Shown piece after piece: positions 1-14,100 of a stretch of DNA of 64,000 nucleotides; positions within the stretch are counted from its first letter, which is position 1; every line of letters starts with the position of its first letter. Below the pieces are notes generated by a model, which did not search any database, was not told the DNA's origin, and saw only the letters and a list, made by a program, of their open reading frames with translations. The stretch covers positions 1-64,000 of the forward strand of contig JAYKYS010000072.1 of NCBI GenBank assembly GCA_036924285.1, read 5' to 3'. A program made the position numbers and the translations under genes. The DNA is from Asterella californica (taxonomy: Eukaryota > Streptophyta > Marchantiopsida > Marchantiales > Aytoniaceae).

Positions 1-949
1 GTTCCATATGAAGCCCCTTTCAGCTCACAAGGCTCAATGAAAATAGAGCTCATCAAATGTTCTATCTCCACAGGCATCCCTGTTTGTGCAGGTCTTCTGG
101 CTGCTGCACTTTGGCTGTATCTCCCATGACGTCATGCAGCAGCATAGCAGGGTCCAAATCCTCAGCATCTGGGACCTTATCAAGAAAGGATTGCAGCTGT
201 GCTTTGCCTCTTTCCACCTTGGGCCATTTTGACATCAAGAACCCCATTGCTGATGCCATACAGCCCAGGCTGTAACTCATACGCTGTGCCATTGGCTCTG
301 TTGCTGAGATATGCTAGCTTTCCTTGCTAAAGTCCCCCACCACAAGATTGAAGCCATTGTACGCCTGAGATAGGTGCAACGTCATGGCACTGGACATAGC
401 ATGCATATGCCTGAAAATGCTGCAAACTTCATTGTCAGGTTGGCTATACTGCTTGCGCCAAAGGCCAAATGTATTTTACCTCTCGTGCAAACTCTGCAAG
501 TAATGCAGTGGCTCAGATTCGCCTTGTAGGTAATCTGTTGTCAAAGCTCCTCGCTTGGTGCATTTTTCACCTGATCATACGCTGCCTGCCCAAGACAGCA
601 AACAACCTTCACCGGCTCTGAAAATCCAGTGCACTTATGACCAAGCCCGGGTGATGGCGGCACTTGTACCTCACGGAAGTTGGTCAACATAGCAAAACGG
701 CCACTTGTGGTCACTCCAAGCATGTCCCTCCTCTTTTCAACATCTCGGCCAGCCAGTAAGCATGGCCAGTCGGGCCAGAAGTGAGCTGGCTGCGTTTTCC
801 TACAGCCAGCTTGCTGATGCTTGCCTAAACGCAGCCAGCGGAAGACGCAGCGTCGTGCAGGTGTACCTGGCAAAAAACTCGTCTCTGTTGAAAGCCAGGA
901 GAAACAACAATGTCGGGTGCTGATCCCACAAAAACAAGCTTGTGCACAT
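1..949 (-). CDS. TANGO2: TANGO2/NRDE-family protein, 3' end cut by window
   Basis: Family members carry an N-terminal MCT... segment followed by an NRDE motif and act in Golgi/ER organisation and heme handling. The start at 949 gives MCTSLFLWDQ and then AFNRDEFFAR, at the family's expected spacing. Exon 1 (867-949) splices to exon 2 (670-799), which encodes GRDVEKRRDMLGVTTSGRFA and LTNFRE, the hallmark block of the family. An exon near 478-545 gives RGALTTDYLQGESEPLHYLQ. The last visible exon, from about 367, gives YNGFNLVVGDFSKES, then SNRANGTAYELQPGLYGISN and WPKVERGKAQLQSFLDKV. Two one-base frame changes interrupt that exon: near 313-317, where the frame meets TAG, and in an A-run (T-run on +) at 226-230. 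The frame of the exon at 478-545 relative to exon 2 is also unresolved. The C-terminal part lies left of the window or is degraded. The family call is firm; whether the gene is intact is not. Confidence -1.
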
Positions 950-1549
950 GCTTAGGTGATTGATCAGGCAGATAACGGCCTCGATAGCGAAGGCGAAGCT
1001 GATCAGGGACCTCATAGCACCGCGTACACACGCACGGACAGACTCTATTTCTGTGCGTTTCACCAAATTTTCATTTCGGTATCATGATGCAAAAACGTAT
1101 GTCATGTGGCCGCAGCAATGTTGCTCGCCACAAGGCAGTATGACTGGCAGGCACTTGCAGACATGGTGTTACTGGATGTCTTTGGTACTGATGGCTTCAA
1201 ACCTGTCTGCAACTTTGCTCAGTGAAAGTTCCGTTCTTGTTACCAAGAAGAGAATTGAGCTGACATTGAAAGTTCTATTCTTGGTGCGTTGTCAGCATGA
1301 AAATGGAAGTCTCTGCATACGTTCAGCTAAATCGTGCAGCTTATGCCACGCCAGTTGAAAGGCCATGACGCAATGCAAGCAAATGATTGCAGCACCTCCA
1401 GTGGCTGTCCTGCAGGCCCTCATTTCAAAGGTCATGGCCATCAAGCATCGAGTCTGCAGTGCAATGCTCAGGGAATGTACTTCCCAACGATTGGCAGGTG
1501 CTGCGCAGTTCAGTACTAAACCAGTGTGAACGAAATGCAGTGCACAAGT
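950..1549. other. Spacer between TANGO2 start and TPS1 stop
   Basis: It lies upstream of the TANGO2-like start codon and downstream of the TPS1 stop, both on the minus strand. It should therefore hold the TPS1 3' untranslated region and the TANGO2 promoter. Its open frames have no recognisable protein features and I see no repeat or RNA gene. Confidence -1.
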
Positions 1550-2137
1550 TCAACTACTGAAGTCATCCCAACATGTACCAGAAGCATCTGCCAATTCGGC
1601 CAAGAGCGCAGCAATCTCTGTGGAGCCATGGACAAAAAACCTGTAGCACAAGCACAACAGGTTTGAGCTGACTGTGACCCGGTGATGCCCGGCAGTGCAG
1701 CCTTTATTCAGTCAACAGCGTAAGGCTGTGTACAAGGTTCAGCTGTAGTAGCAGATTCCCTCCAATGTATTGACATGCAAGATAGGCATGCAGAAGAGGT
1801 GGTTGCTGCATGTCCTGCATATGTGTTGAAACAAGATCAAGCCAAGCCATTCACAAACAGTGTTACTTTTTCTGAAGCATTGCTATGGAAACAAGCTTTG
1901 CTCTGTGCGGCCATACCCACCTGGCTTGTGACCGATTGCGCCCAACTGTGCAGTATACAGATGCTTGGGGGGGTAGTTTCAGGGGCAGGGGGGGCAGCTC
2001 CAGGGGGCGGGGCAGGCCGCTGCTGAAGGAGCTGTAGCTGTGAGTGGCCGGTCGGGGCATGATGGTGTGAGGCAGAAGTTCCACTAAAGGAGCTGCTCCC
2101 TACAAACTGGCGGCCTCGCCACCTGGCATGTTGTGGA

Positions 2138-2169
<32 letters not shown>

Positions 2170-5100
2170 TCGCTGCTGCTGGGGCAGAGGCGCCTGTCGG
2201 GACTGCTGCTGATGTTGTGTAGAGGCTGAGTCACCCTTGCTACCTGTACAGCACCTTCTCCTAGTTCCATGTCAAGTGTTCTGGACTACCCCTACCCCCT
2301 GCGCCCCCTGCCCTCACGACCCCTCAGGACCACTAACCCTAGGGTGGTCCTCAAGCTCTTGCAAGTGCCAGCAGTTGAGGTGCACTGGTCCTGAGAAGGT
2401 GCCATGAAGGCATATCACCTGTCTGCCCAGACAAGGATGCTTGCAATAACCCAAGTTACTACAGCACAAAAAGGCTACAACCTTTGGCACAGCACACTCG
2501 CAGAGCTACTGCCTTGAGTTGACAGCACAGCCTTGCAGCGTGTGCAGCCTTGCAACAGGTTGCAGCCAGTATGGGCTGCAGCACAGCAAGGCTGCACCAT
2601 CAATTTCAGGAGACCAGCTCTGCGTGTGAGTTGCCAAAGTAAGTCCGGATGCCAAAGCAAGTCCGGGTGGCAATTCTACAGTGGCCACACCCACAGTTCT
2701 GGTCAAGCAGAACTGCACTCAGTCACCACATCTGTGGTGATCATTACGCTTGAACTTGTGGCTTCTCCCTGAAAGACACCAGGCAAGCATTCCAAGGCAG
2801 AAATCAAAGACCAGCAAGGGTTTGTGTTTGCCGGTGTTGATTGCCTGAGGTGGATGCAGGCGGTGGCAGCAGAAATGTGGGGGTTCTGTGATGTGCTGGG
2901 GCGGGGTATGTCCACGGAGTAGGAGGTCTCAGGAGCGCTCCTGCTGCTGCTGATCTCTACTTCCCTGTCACTATCAGATGCAAATGGGGCGGACAGTTCA
3001 TTTCCACCATCCTGCAAGTCAAGAGAATGTTTGTAAAAAGCCAATGGCAAATTGTGTTGATTTGCAGAGAGGCCACCGGAAAGTAGGAGTAGAGGAGATG
3101 ATAACTAGTCCTTGCAGATTTGAGCAACAGTTGGCAAGATTGAGGTACTGATCATGCTGGCAGCTGCTTTCTTTGCATGAAATTGCCAACAGAAGCCACA
3201 ATGCTGTCCAGCCTTGCAGTTCATAAACAATTGCAGACAAGCAACAGGGAGGTCGTTGTGTACAGCGGTGTTCAGCACTGTAGGAGGCGGTGCAGCCTAC
3301 ACTAAAGCTTCACAAAGGTAAAAGAAGAGCTCACGATGGATCTCCGTTGCATTCGATCATCCAGCTGCGCAGCCTGCTCCCTGAGATACGCTCTATGATG
3401 CGAGTGAGCCAGCAGCGGCCCCGCGTGCGCGGAAGGATGGCGAACTGGCCGCCTACTGGACTGCGCTGGTGGCGGACCTGGGGACACTCAGAAAGCTGAC
3501 TGGCGGTCGCGATCTCGGCGCCTTCCACGGTCTCGGGAAGTACGCTGAGGGTCGCTTGGCCCTGTCGGTGGTGCATCTGGTGGTGGTGCAAATGTCGACC
3601 TGCAGCCGTATGTGTCAAGACCACGTTTGTAACTCATCGGCTCAGCTGGCCTGCCTGTCTCCTGTGGCAACTGCACACATAACCCCTTACAGAAGCTCAG
3701 AACAGAACAGAAACTCAACGCATTTGCTGACCTGAGGGCTCAGGAGGCTTGACTTGCACTCCTTCAAAGAATGTGAAGATGTTCTCGTCCCTAGCAAGAA
3801 AGTGGCCAGCCACCATCACAAACTCAAAGTCGCAGGCGTCAATGCCATCCCTCTCGGCCATGGCCAGTATCAGCCTCTGCATGGCTAGCCCCTGCAGAAC
3901 ATGCATCAGCTGACTGGGCATGCGTCTCCCTGCCCTGTCTACCCAATCAAGCCCACTCTGCCCAATCAAAAGCATGGCAGATAGACTGCTGATGCAGCAT
4001 GAGTGGCCGCTACTGTGTGAAGCATGTTGCCTGTCTTGAGGATATTCATTGGACTGATATGACACCTGACACTGACCTAGCAAAACATGCTGCCCTGGGC
4101 CTCAGACCTGTCTCAGAAAGTAGCAGGCATTGAGGCTACTACTTAACGCTGCTCAATGCTATTTTCTTAGGGTTTGAGACCATTATTGAGGAGCCTTGAG
4201 TATACAAAGTAAACATTTTCTGAGACAAGCAGATGCAATAACGCAGGGCTGCGCTGAAAGGCAGCAGAACTTATGATACACAGCAGTAGGAAGGCAGCCA
4301 TCTGGTAGTCATATGATAGCAACGACACAAGAGCAGGGCTTTACCTTGGAGATGCCGACGGGGCGAACTTCGACAGACTTGCTGCCTTGTACAATGTTGA
4401 CTGGGGCATTGCTGATTGGCCCTGTCCAAAGATGCTGCAGCAAGTCCCGAGCCTGCAGCCTTCCAAATTCCACATCTGCATAGCACATACTCCCAGATTT
4501 CAGCCTAGCAACTGCAAGTGCATGATCAGAAAGACAAGTTTAGGCAGCATGGTAGCATGGCAAAAATGAATTGTTAGAAGCACCAGGTTGACAGACAGGG
4601 CGCAATCATCATGAGCTGGAAAGCGTTATTATTGTTGTTATTATTTTGTTATTGTTACTTCTTTTACTATTATTAGTATTAGTATGAGTAGACAGGGCGC
4701 AGACAGATGGTCTGTTGTGGGGAGTCATGTGTGCCCCCTCTGCAGAGCTTGAAGGACCTGAGAAGCTGCAGCATGTTCAAGCACATCCCCTGCTGATGAA
4801 CAAGGTATACACAGAAAGCCTCTGGCAGCTGCAGTTAGGTTTCACTGCAAAAGGCAAGACGCAGCTGACAGAGCATGACTCACCAGCACTTGGTCAGCAG
4901 ACCAGCAGACTACCTGAACAGTGCTGATTGCACGTAACGTTGGCAAGCAGCAGCAGCAGATATAGTGGTAGAAATGGGGAGCTGACCAGCGTATTTGTAG
5001 TTCCAGACGACAGAGGTGTCGCGAGCTTCCACAAAGCTGCGCGGCGTACGCTCACAGAAGTAGTCAAAGACCAGCTGCACGCTCTCCATCCATTCCTTCT

Positions 5101-8100
5101 TGGGAAGTTCCCCATAGTCGCCCAGTCCTGCAAAACACATAGCCTCACATGACAAGCTACAGTATGGCTGACAGAAACTCAGACGGTGAGCTGATACCTT
5201 GTCAAATGCCAACTAGGCATATGAACAGGCAGTGGATTGCCTTAAGACAGTTCATATTCAAAGATACAGTGTTCACCGCTTGTGCTATGTTGAGGGCGCA
5301 TATGTCATGTGCGATTTGCTTTGCATCCTCAAGTGCAGCATCTATGTGTTACTCAGCAGTGCAAGCTGCTGCTCTTCCTGCACTCTGACTATCTGGCTGC
5401 TCAACACTCCTGCTTGCAGCCCTGAAGCAATCCTGCTTGTCCCTTGATGTGTAATCTCAAACAGCAGAAGCGCTCCACAACTAAACATCAGAGATGGCAC
5501 TGAGATACTGACAGGGCACGTCCTTGGATCAGTAGAGCAAACAGTATGTTACATAGGCAGATGCTAGTAGTGCTGCAGGGCAGCAACAAAGATTTGACTG
5601 CTTCTGCCTTGTATTGAATGTCAGACAATGCCAGTCTTTCTTGATTGGAAGATTTGGGAGGATTGACCTTTCATGCCAATAACCTTGTTGCAGCAGCCTG
5701 AAGTCTGACAGTCTATTTTGTAAGAACAGGCAGCGCAAACTTACAGACTGTTCAGACCTGAGCCTGCTGGAACAAGCAGAAGTGCATTGATACCAAAGGC
5801 CAATGATGGGCAGGGGGTGATGGAGGGCAATCACATGTGAAGAAACACACCTCTTGATCACCATCCTCATCAGGCGGTGGTCGCATGAAGATTCCATTCT
5901 CAGCCGCCAGCCACACATTCAGATTCCCAAAAACTTCATCCAGCTTGGCCTTGTCGCTGCCACTGAATACCACTACTGTGGTGTTGGGTTCATTGCTCAG
6001 AGATGCAATGCTGTTGTACACAGTTGGGTTGACTCGGGTCATTGCCTGCAGCATCAAACACACACTAAGCACCCAACTTCACGCAGAAGAGATAGCGTCA
6101 GCTCTCAGATCTGTGATGAATGACATAGTCTTCTGGATGCTGAAAGATCAGAACACAGCAAGGGTCGCAAATCACTGCAATTCAACGTCACAATCGCTGA
6201 TGTAAAACAACTGCTTTCATGTCGCATGTATTGTTCAGCTGGATTGATGCCGGCAGCAAACAGTACAGAGATGCACTGACTTGTTGTGATTCAAACACTC
6301 CTGGTGGAGGGGCAGGCAAGTATGTGCGATTGTGTGTGCCAGCACACGCGCACAGATCTTGCCCCCCAAAGAGGCTGCATCACAGGGAGCCTCTTGTCAG
6401 GCTTTAAATGCACAGTTGTGCCTGTCTGATTTGCTTGCAGCCAGATTGCTGATTTGGACCATTCCTCTGCTGTTGTGAGGTTTCACAGCAGCTTCATGCT
6501 CAAAAATAATCCATCATGGCATTGATATGGCAACTCACACAAGCAGCTGAGTGAAAAAGTGCAGGTGCAGTCGGGTGGCAGACAATCCGCCAGGCCAGAC
6601 TCAGGCACACATAAACCTCAAGCAGTGTTGTCTGTCCAGCGTGACAAGTCTTTGAGTCAGTGTGCTTTTATTGAAACATCAATCAGCAGCTTTGAGTCCA
6701 CTGCTTCAGAGCCCAGCATGCCATCCTCAAGACCGCATGCTGCATGCGTGCATGTGGTGGTCTGTTGCAGACAGATTCTGAGGGGTTCAAACAATTCAGA
6801 ATTGGCTTAACGTACCAGCTTGCCTTTACCTCCCTAAGGCTCCAAGTAGCAAAGCAGTTCATGTGCACTAGCCAGATGACATGTGCAGCATGCATGCGCA
6901 TCAAGCCAGATAACAGCAAACACAGGCACCAGCCAGAAGGAAAAAAGGCATGGGTTGTAACAAGCTTTGATTTACCGACAAGACTGATTGCAACTACCAA
7001 CCCTGACAATGCTACAATGTGTCCATGAATAGTATGCATGTACACTACTCAGGTGACAGCATGCATGTGTGCTAGCCACAATGCAGCCTTGACTGGGGAT
7101 GGGTAAGGACAGGGGTGATGCAAGCCCAGTCCAATTTATGTGGTATTGCAGCCTTGTGCTCCTGGGCAAATCTTGTAGCCAGAGGGCGGCATACCTGGAT
7201 CTGGTCAAAGTGGCGCTTGAGCTGGCGAGGGGCCTCCACAGCTGTGGTAAGAGTGGCGTTGTAGCCCAGCACCAGCAGGCGCTGCTTGCTCTTGTGTAGT
7301 CACGCAGCACTGACTCCAACTCAGCTGCAGAACAACCTCTTGATAACAGGGAGCAACAGCTCACAACACAGCATAGCCTCATGCAGCACAATACAGTAGT
7401 ACAGTGTATTGCAATGCTAACAACTGCAGCACAGCACAGCACAGCACAAGCTTGCGCCAGCACAGCGCAGCATGCGCCAGCACAGCGCATCACAGCACAT
7501 GGAGCCCACCTGAGGAGGTATGTGCTTAGTGCGAAGCTCAGCCTCAACATGTGTGTCATTGAGTTCGCTGATGAAGGTGTCAGCCCAAGTCTGGCTGGTG
7601 TGAATGCTGATGTGCATGTAGTTCTGCCGATGCCGTTCCCGCCGCTCTGCATCAGTCATGGTCAGGGCGTCGCCTATGGCGGCTGACAAATCAGTGATGT
7701 TCCAGGGGTTGACTAATATGGCCCCAGCGCCTAGGGACTGCGATGCCCCTGTGAATTCGCTCAGAATTAACACACCTGCAGCCAGCAGGGTTTGACGTGT
7801 TGAATCAGCCTGATTGACTATGTGTTGTTTGTACCAGCACACCTGTGGCCTACATGAGGCAGGAATGACCCAAGACATGCTTTGTCTGGTGCAGCTATAG
7901 CAGTTCGTGCAGTAGCTCTTTGCATCTGTCACCGCACAATCCAAGACAAATTCATACATGCATGATCCTTCTGTCACTACATGGGCCTGAAACCGCTGCA
8001 GAGCAGTATAGTGAGCTGTGCAACCTGATGGGCAACTCATCATACACCACTGCAGGCATTGTAGTTTAGAATCCTTGTGAGATAAGAAGTGCATGTGCTC

Positions 8101-11100
8101 TCCCCGCCTTTGAGCCCTGACATTTGCCCAAGTGATTAAGTCACATCTTGAGCTCTGTCAATGGATGTGAAAGTGTTTATCATGAGGCTCACATACATAT
8201 GCATGTAAAATGCCATGTGACTCAAATCTGACTTGGGCAAGGGCAAAAACCAAGAAAGCCTGTCCGGTTTAGCTGCAGGACCATGCGCTGATGCATGCAA
8301 TGGGTTCTGTGACATGATGATAGACATAGCTACCTGCATTGTCAGTTTGGCATGCCACATACTCATAGCTGACCAGGTTCATTCCATCTCTAAGTGAGGT
8401 GGACCAGAGCAACATCAGTGATGGCGTACAAGGCACACAGCTCGTGAAAGGACAGCTGCCTGTCCAGATGGTGGATAGGTACTGAGTAAGGGTGCCGTAA
8501 TGACCGTTGATACGGCCCACGATCTCATGCACCATGCTCCGCAGCTTCTGCAGACACACACAAGCAAACTGGTTATTATAAGCCACCATGAGTGACTGTG
8601 AATGTCAGCATGCCATTTGCAAGTCAGCAATCAGGATAGCTGGATCTTTGGTAGGGGGTTGAGCAGCAAGGAGACACAGGAGAGTTGCTGTTGTAAAGGC
8701 TGTGCTTGCCAAGCACATAACTGAATGCATGCCTATGTGTGTATGTTCACTCGATGGGGCTGTACAAAGCTATAGCTCATCTGTGTATTGGAAAGCATGT
8801 ACAGACAGGACTTTACACAGCCTCATATGGAAAAGGTGGTGTATGTACAAGCTCGCTCATGCATGCTCATGCAAGCACAGTGTAGCACAGGTAACACGTC
8901 AGCCTCTGTAGCCTGAAGTGTACATGCCTAGACAGTTCTGGTTGCGCTGCCGTTGAGGACTATGCTGGGACAACCTCTTGAAAACCAAACATGCAAGGTC
9001 CGGCGCAAGCGAGAACAAAAGCAAACACCAGCCATTAAGTCAAGCAGCAGTTGGCATGAATTGCATGCAGAAACAATGACAGCTGACCTGATACTCAGGA
9101 ACATCAGTCCTGGAGGGAACGGCCAATCTGAACCAGCAAAACTTTGTCCCGCCACTCTGGATGCTCCTCCAGGAACTCCTCAAAGGCCAGAAGCTTCTGA
9201 GGAATGCCCTTGATCATGTCCCAGCCGATCAACTCCCAGCATCACCTGCGAGCGCCAGCAGCACTTGCTTCAAGTACTTCAGGCATGCAGCTGCTGTTGT
9301 TACAGGTCAAGGGTTTGGGCCAGGGGAGCAGGTTGAAAGAGGGAGGGGGGGGGGGCGGGGCAGGGGGCACCGGGGGGGGGGGGAGTAGTAGGGGGGGTGC
9401 AAGGGAGCATCCTTGTGGCAAGTAAACTTGGCAGGTTCAGGTAGCTGCCTTAGCATAATCCCCAGTAGTGTGTGGGACCGAGTTTTGTGATCCACTCCAA
9501 ACAACTGCTCATTGGGATCGAGTACTAGCTAGGTGCTGTGCAGCTTGTGATGTGCTGCAGCCCCAAAATGTCACACTACGCGTGAATCACAGCATCAACA
9601 ACAAAGAGTCACAGATGTTCTTCACTCACAGCCCCCTCCTCCCCCCCCAGAGCCATATTAGTAACATTTATGATTGTGAAATTGCAAAAGCCCTGTAAAA
9701 GTCCAAAACGAAATAGGACTGCACTGGGTTTGTGGCGTACACGTATTGACATTGTGGCATACACATGTTGGATTTATGGCACAGAGAGACTACAGGTTCC
9801 TTTTGCGCCTCAGGCAGGATCTTGTGAAGTCTGTAAAATTAGGCAACATGTTTCCCAGGGAGACAATGTAATAGACGGCGATGATGTATGGCAACACCCT
9901 CATGAGAATGGCATTCTGTAATGCCAAACCCTATCTGTCAGTACGTCCTACCTGTCTGCCCGGGACATGTAGGTCCCAAGCAGGCTGCTTGTTTACCCTG
10001 CTTAGCTAACTATAATCTCAATAGCGTGGTTATTGTTCTCTGACTTTTGCCTATGACTCATGACTCATGTTGTTGCTTGCTGTTGCTAACACAACCACTC
10101 AATTGTTGTTGTCGTTACAGGTGTGGATTGTACAGATCTTCCTCACCTTGCGGCCTGCATATCTGTTGAGCAGCTCTGCAATGTTGGACTGCACATCCAT
10201 TCGCTCCAGAGCTCGCTGAAAGCGCTCTGGATCAATGCCAATGGGAAATGCTGCCACCCGTGTCAGGGAGCCGTTGTCTTCTACACCCTCTGGGGTACCC
10301 TGCACGTCAAGTTGACAAATTTGACTAAATCTAGTTGTCAGAACTGTGCCTCTGCTTGTGGTGCGCTGAAGCTTGTCACAACAGAGGTATAGCATGTTGA
10401 GGGAGAGAGCTTGGCTGGTCAGCTGCTGCAGCTATGATTGGTAGCTTGCAGGCGGACAGGCCGATATGGTCACTGGTCACACCCACAAACCCCTCTGCCT
10501 CTGTGACTGTTCTGCTGAGATCATTCAACAGCCTCAATCTCCATCCTGAAGCAGTGATTTTATGGTAACAAAGTTCCTATGCACTGACATTGCACCTGAG
10601 TCTATGCAGATGTCCACAGGTGCCTGCTTGCAATGCTACTATCAGCCATGTGGGTCCAAATCAGCACAATCACGATCACAATGCGTTTGCATACATATTG
10701 ACAGCTTGGCTTCGGATCAGCAGAGCCCACACAGAACCCGTCACGCGTGCGTGCTTGACATACAAGGCCTACCTCAAGACCCAGAATCCTCGTGCAGGCT
10801 GACACAAAGTGGCGGGCGTAGTCGTAGGTGTGGAAGCCAATCAGGTCAGCCTTGAGAACAGCCCTTAGCACCTCTTCACGCACAGGCAGTGTGCGGTAGA
10901 TCTCTGAGGAGGGAAAGGGGGTATGCAAGAACCATCCAACCTAGGCGTGGCACCAGAAGATGTCGGCATACTTGCCATGCAGTTTTGACTGCTTTCTGAT
11001 TCATGCAATGCATGACAGCTGTGAGCTCAATGTGCAGCTGCATGTGCGTGAGCCTGAGTGGATCTCCAGAGTGAAGGCTGGCTGAGTCTGCAGACGCTAG

Positions 11101-14100
11101 ATGCAGATGACTTGAAGGCTTCTGCCACAGGCCCTGTCAAAGAAGGTGGAAGGGAAGCTGATGCAGCACCTGAGGGCCTGCCAGCATGCAGCCCTATGCC
11201 CTACCAAAGACAGGGCAAGAATTGTGCTCAAAACAGCAGCTCTTACAGCTGTGGCCTTAGCTTTGGTGAGGCCTTGACAGGACATGCAGAATGCGTTGGC
11301 TCAAGTGCAGACTGTTATGCAGAGTACAGCTTGCAAATTCTATGGCGGGGCTTTTGCAGCGCATGCATAACTATTTTGCTGATATGTACAGTACAGAGCT
11401 TGGTTTCACGGCCAATCACATGACCCATTAGACAAGCAGTCACTGTTTTGACACTCCAAATGGCCCCACGCATCATTTTTCAGCACTTCAGCACTAACAG
11501 GGTGCAAACCAGTTCACCAGAAAGCCAGTGGGCTTTTTCAAGCAGTTTTGATAAGCAGTTGGTATATTGGCTTCAATATGCTGAAATTTTTTTGCACTGC
11601 TAAACAAACAGGTGGTATGTCAGAAGGCCTTGGCCAACGACCACCTCTGTGGAATGTTGCACCAAGGCTCACACCTGACCACCTGCTGTTGAGCCCTCCA
11701 GTATGTGGTCCCCCCCCCCCCCCCAAAACCCCCCCGCCTCCTGGCAGCCTGCTCACCTTCATTTTGGGGTAGCGTGCCTTGAGCAGTGCTGGCAGCAGCA
11801 TCAGGTGGTAGTCTTGGCACCACACCACGTCTCCCTCCTCATAGTCATCAAACACCGCCTATACAGGCAGCAATACATACACATCGGCCCATGCAGTCTA
11901 GAAGAAGAATCAGGAATCTACAAGCTTTGGAAGAAGAAGAAGAGGAGAACATCAACTTGCCATTGGTTATGCAAGACACTTAGAAGCAGGACAAGGCTAG
12001 CTTTGGTGTCGTACACTTACCACCAGAGCCACCCTGTGCTTACAATACTTTGCACGGAGACTATCAAGTCTTTGAAATCTGTAGATTATTGCATCTGAGG
12101 GCAGGGCTTTCAACTGGTCCATCACTTACCTTGAAGGTCAAATGGCACTTCCAAGGCTACACACAGCTACCACTCTCATTATGCTTGTCCATGGTTGCAG
12201 TGAGAGACCCATGCACAGTATTACCTTGTTACTTACTGCTTGTTGCCATGAGTATCAAGCTCATGCAGAGGAAAAGGCTTAAGCTACCTCAGCAAACTTG
12301 CGGTTGGCTTCTTGATGCGCTTCCCACTGGAAGTTGAGGGTGCGAGTGTCGCTCAGTTTGCTCTCCAGGTTGAGGGGGATGTAGTGGAACAGCTGCCACA
12401 GCACGCTGTTGCAAAAGCCATTGTAGTGAAGATCCACCTGTACAGGCAGACCCTGTGTCACAACGCTACCTTGGTCAACCTGGTCAAGATACATTGGGGT
12501 TCCCTCAGTTGAGGTGAATATTACATCATCCTGGGGTTTAGGGTCAGAGCATTGCAAATGATGATGCTCTGGATCTGCAAGGAGTGTGATGACAGGCGCA
12601 GGACACTGCAAGCTTTTGCGCACTCAAGGCAGTCAATAGCCCCCCTTGACACAATGTAGTGTCCATGGTTGTTGTTGCCATAAGATTCTTGGTACTCAGC
12701 ATGGCGTCACGCTAGTTGCTTGCTATCACACTGTACTGACGTTTATCTGCATTGCATACAAAGCAGCTTGAACTGCACCGCGGTGTGCCTTGATGCAGAG
12801 CTGCTTGTGTTCAAAACAGTGCAGGTGTATGTTCATGACCCTAGCTATGGCCCCAGCTAGAGCCAGGTCTCGAGTGAGCTGCGGCATTGCATCTGTGATA
12901 GGCAGCGGGACGGCTTGCTGGGTGTGTCCACATGCGGTGCAGTTTGAGCCTGATCAATTTGGTTCAGTGCAGACTGCGGTGCAGTTTGACCTAGTCAATG
13001 TAGCTCGGCCTCTGTTGCCTGAGCTATTGCTGCAGGCTCTATGATCAGGCGAACTGTTACAAACAAGAAGAGCTTGACACCCATGTATCGTTGTCAACTA
13101 TGATGATGCAGCTGTGTGTAACAAGAAACCTGCTCAGGTATTCTTTGGTGCGATGACAGGCGCAATGGGCATGGGTGACTGCGGGACAACAGTAAGGCCT
13201 GCAAGGAGCCCTGAGGGCAGAAGGGTGTACCGTGCGTGGGTCCAAGTAGACTGGCAGGTAATTCTCTCGGGCAAGGGCTTCTGTCAGGGCATCTCGGTCC
13301 GGCCCCTCCTCCACGTACACCCCTGCAGGCGGATGGTATTTGGATGCTGCAGCGGTGCGATACCCAGATGTCATCCAGTACCAGATGTGAAGCAAAGCAG
13401 ATGGCAGATGTTAGATGTATAGCATGGCATGATGCTGGTGGGTGAGCTGCATCGTTGGTGGTGCAAGCTTGCGAAAACAAGCAATGAGAGACTATCTCTA
13501 TGTGAGTTAGGCAAGCAACTAAAGACTGACTCCAATGACAAGCTGATGAGGATGACTGTAGGGTTTGTGGACAGTGCTGAAGGGTTGGCAGGAAGAGCAC
13601 CTGGCCAGCCGACCCACATGGTCTTGAAGTTGCTGACCCCCATGAGGGCGCTCACCAGCCCCCCTGCACTCACCTACAAGCACCACTCACATGTCTGCTG
13701 ACGCCCATCATTCCACCTGTGCTTTTGATAGCTTTTACTGTGTACACTCTGACCATTGACTTGAATCACAAGCATACAGCTCTGGCGTGGCTGCTTGTGC
13801 AGGGGGATGTCAATCAGCTTAGGGAGGTGTCATGATGTGCTTTCGGGCCAAGGATGTCGAATGATTGACATCTGGCTCCCGATCTGGGACTGTGATCAAT
13901 AAGGAGGAACATCTGCTGACCCTTCTGGCCCAATTAAGACTTTGAAAGCTGAAGCTCAATAGCAGTCGCACGCAGCTTGACAGATCTGTCAGTGTTGTTG
14001 CTTTCACACAGGACTGCCTGCACCGGAATCAATATGCGCAAAGGGCTAAGCAGACATTGAAGTGCTGCAAAAGTGTCTGGCAGCTTCATGGCAATGTCCA

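Noticed and set aside
960..1358. 132-codon plus-strand frame as a gene
   Set aside because: It lies in the spacer upstream of TANGO2, with no domain and no splice support.
2100..2260. Polyglutamine stretch as part of the TPS1 protein
   Set aside because: The Q frame differs from the frame of the conserved C-terminal exon and a TAG lies between; it may be intronic.
7190..7300. Loss of phosphatase motif I as a novel inactivation
   Set aside because: The same substitution pattern is typical of class I TPS1 proteins, so only the frame break is unusual.
6972..8094. Two long minus-strand frames (226 and 225 codons) as separate genes
   Set aside because: Only parts of each are coding; they contain TPS1 exons read through flanking introns. 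The rest has low-complexity Cys/Ala readings from the CAGCA repeat.
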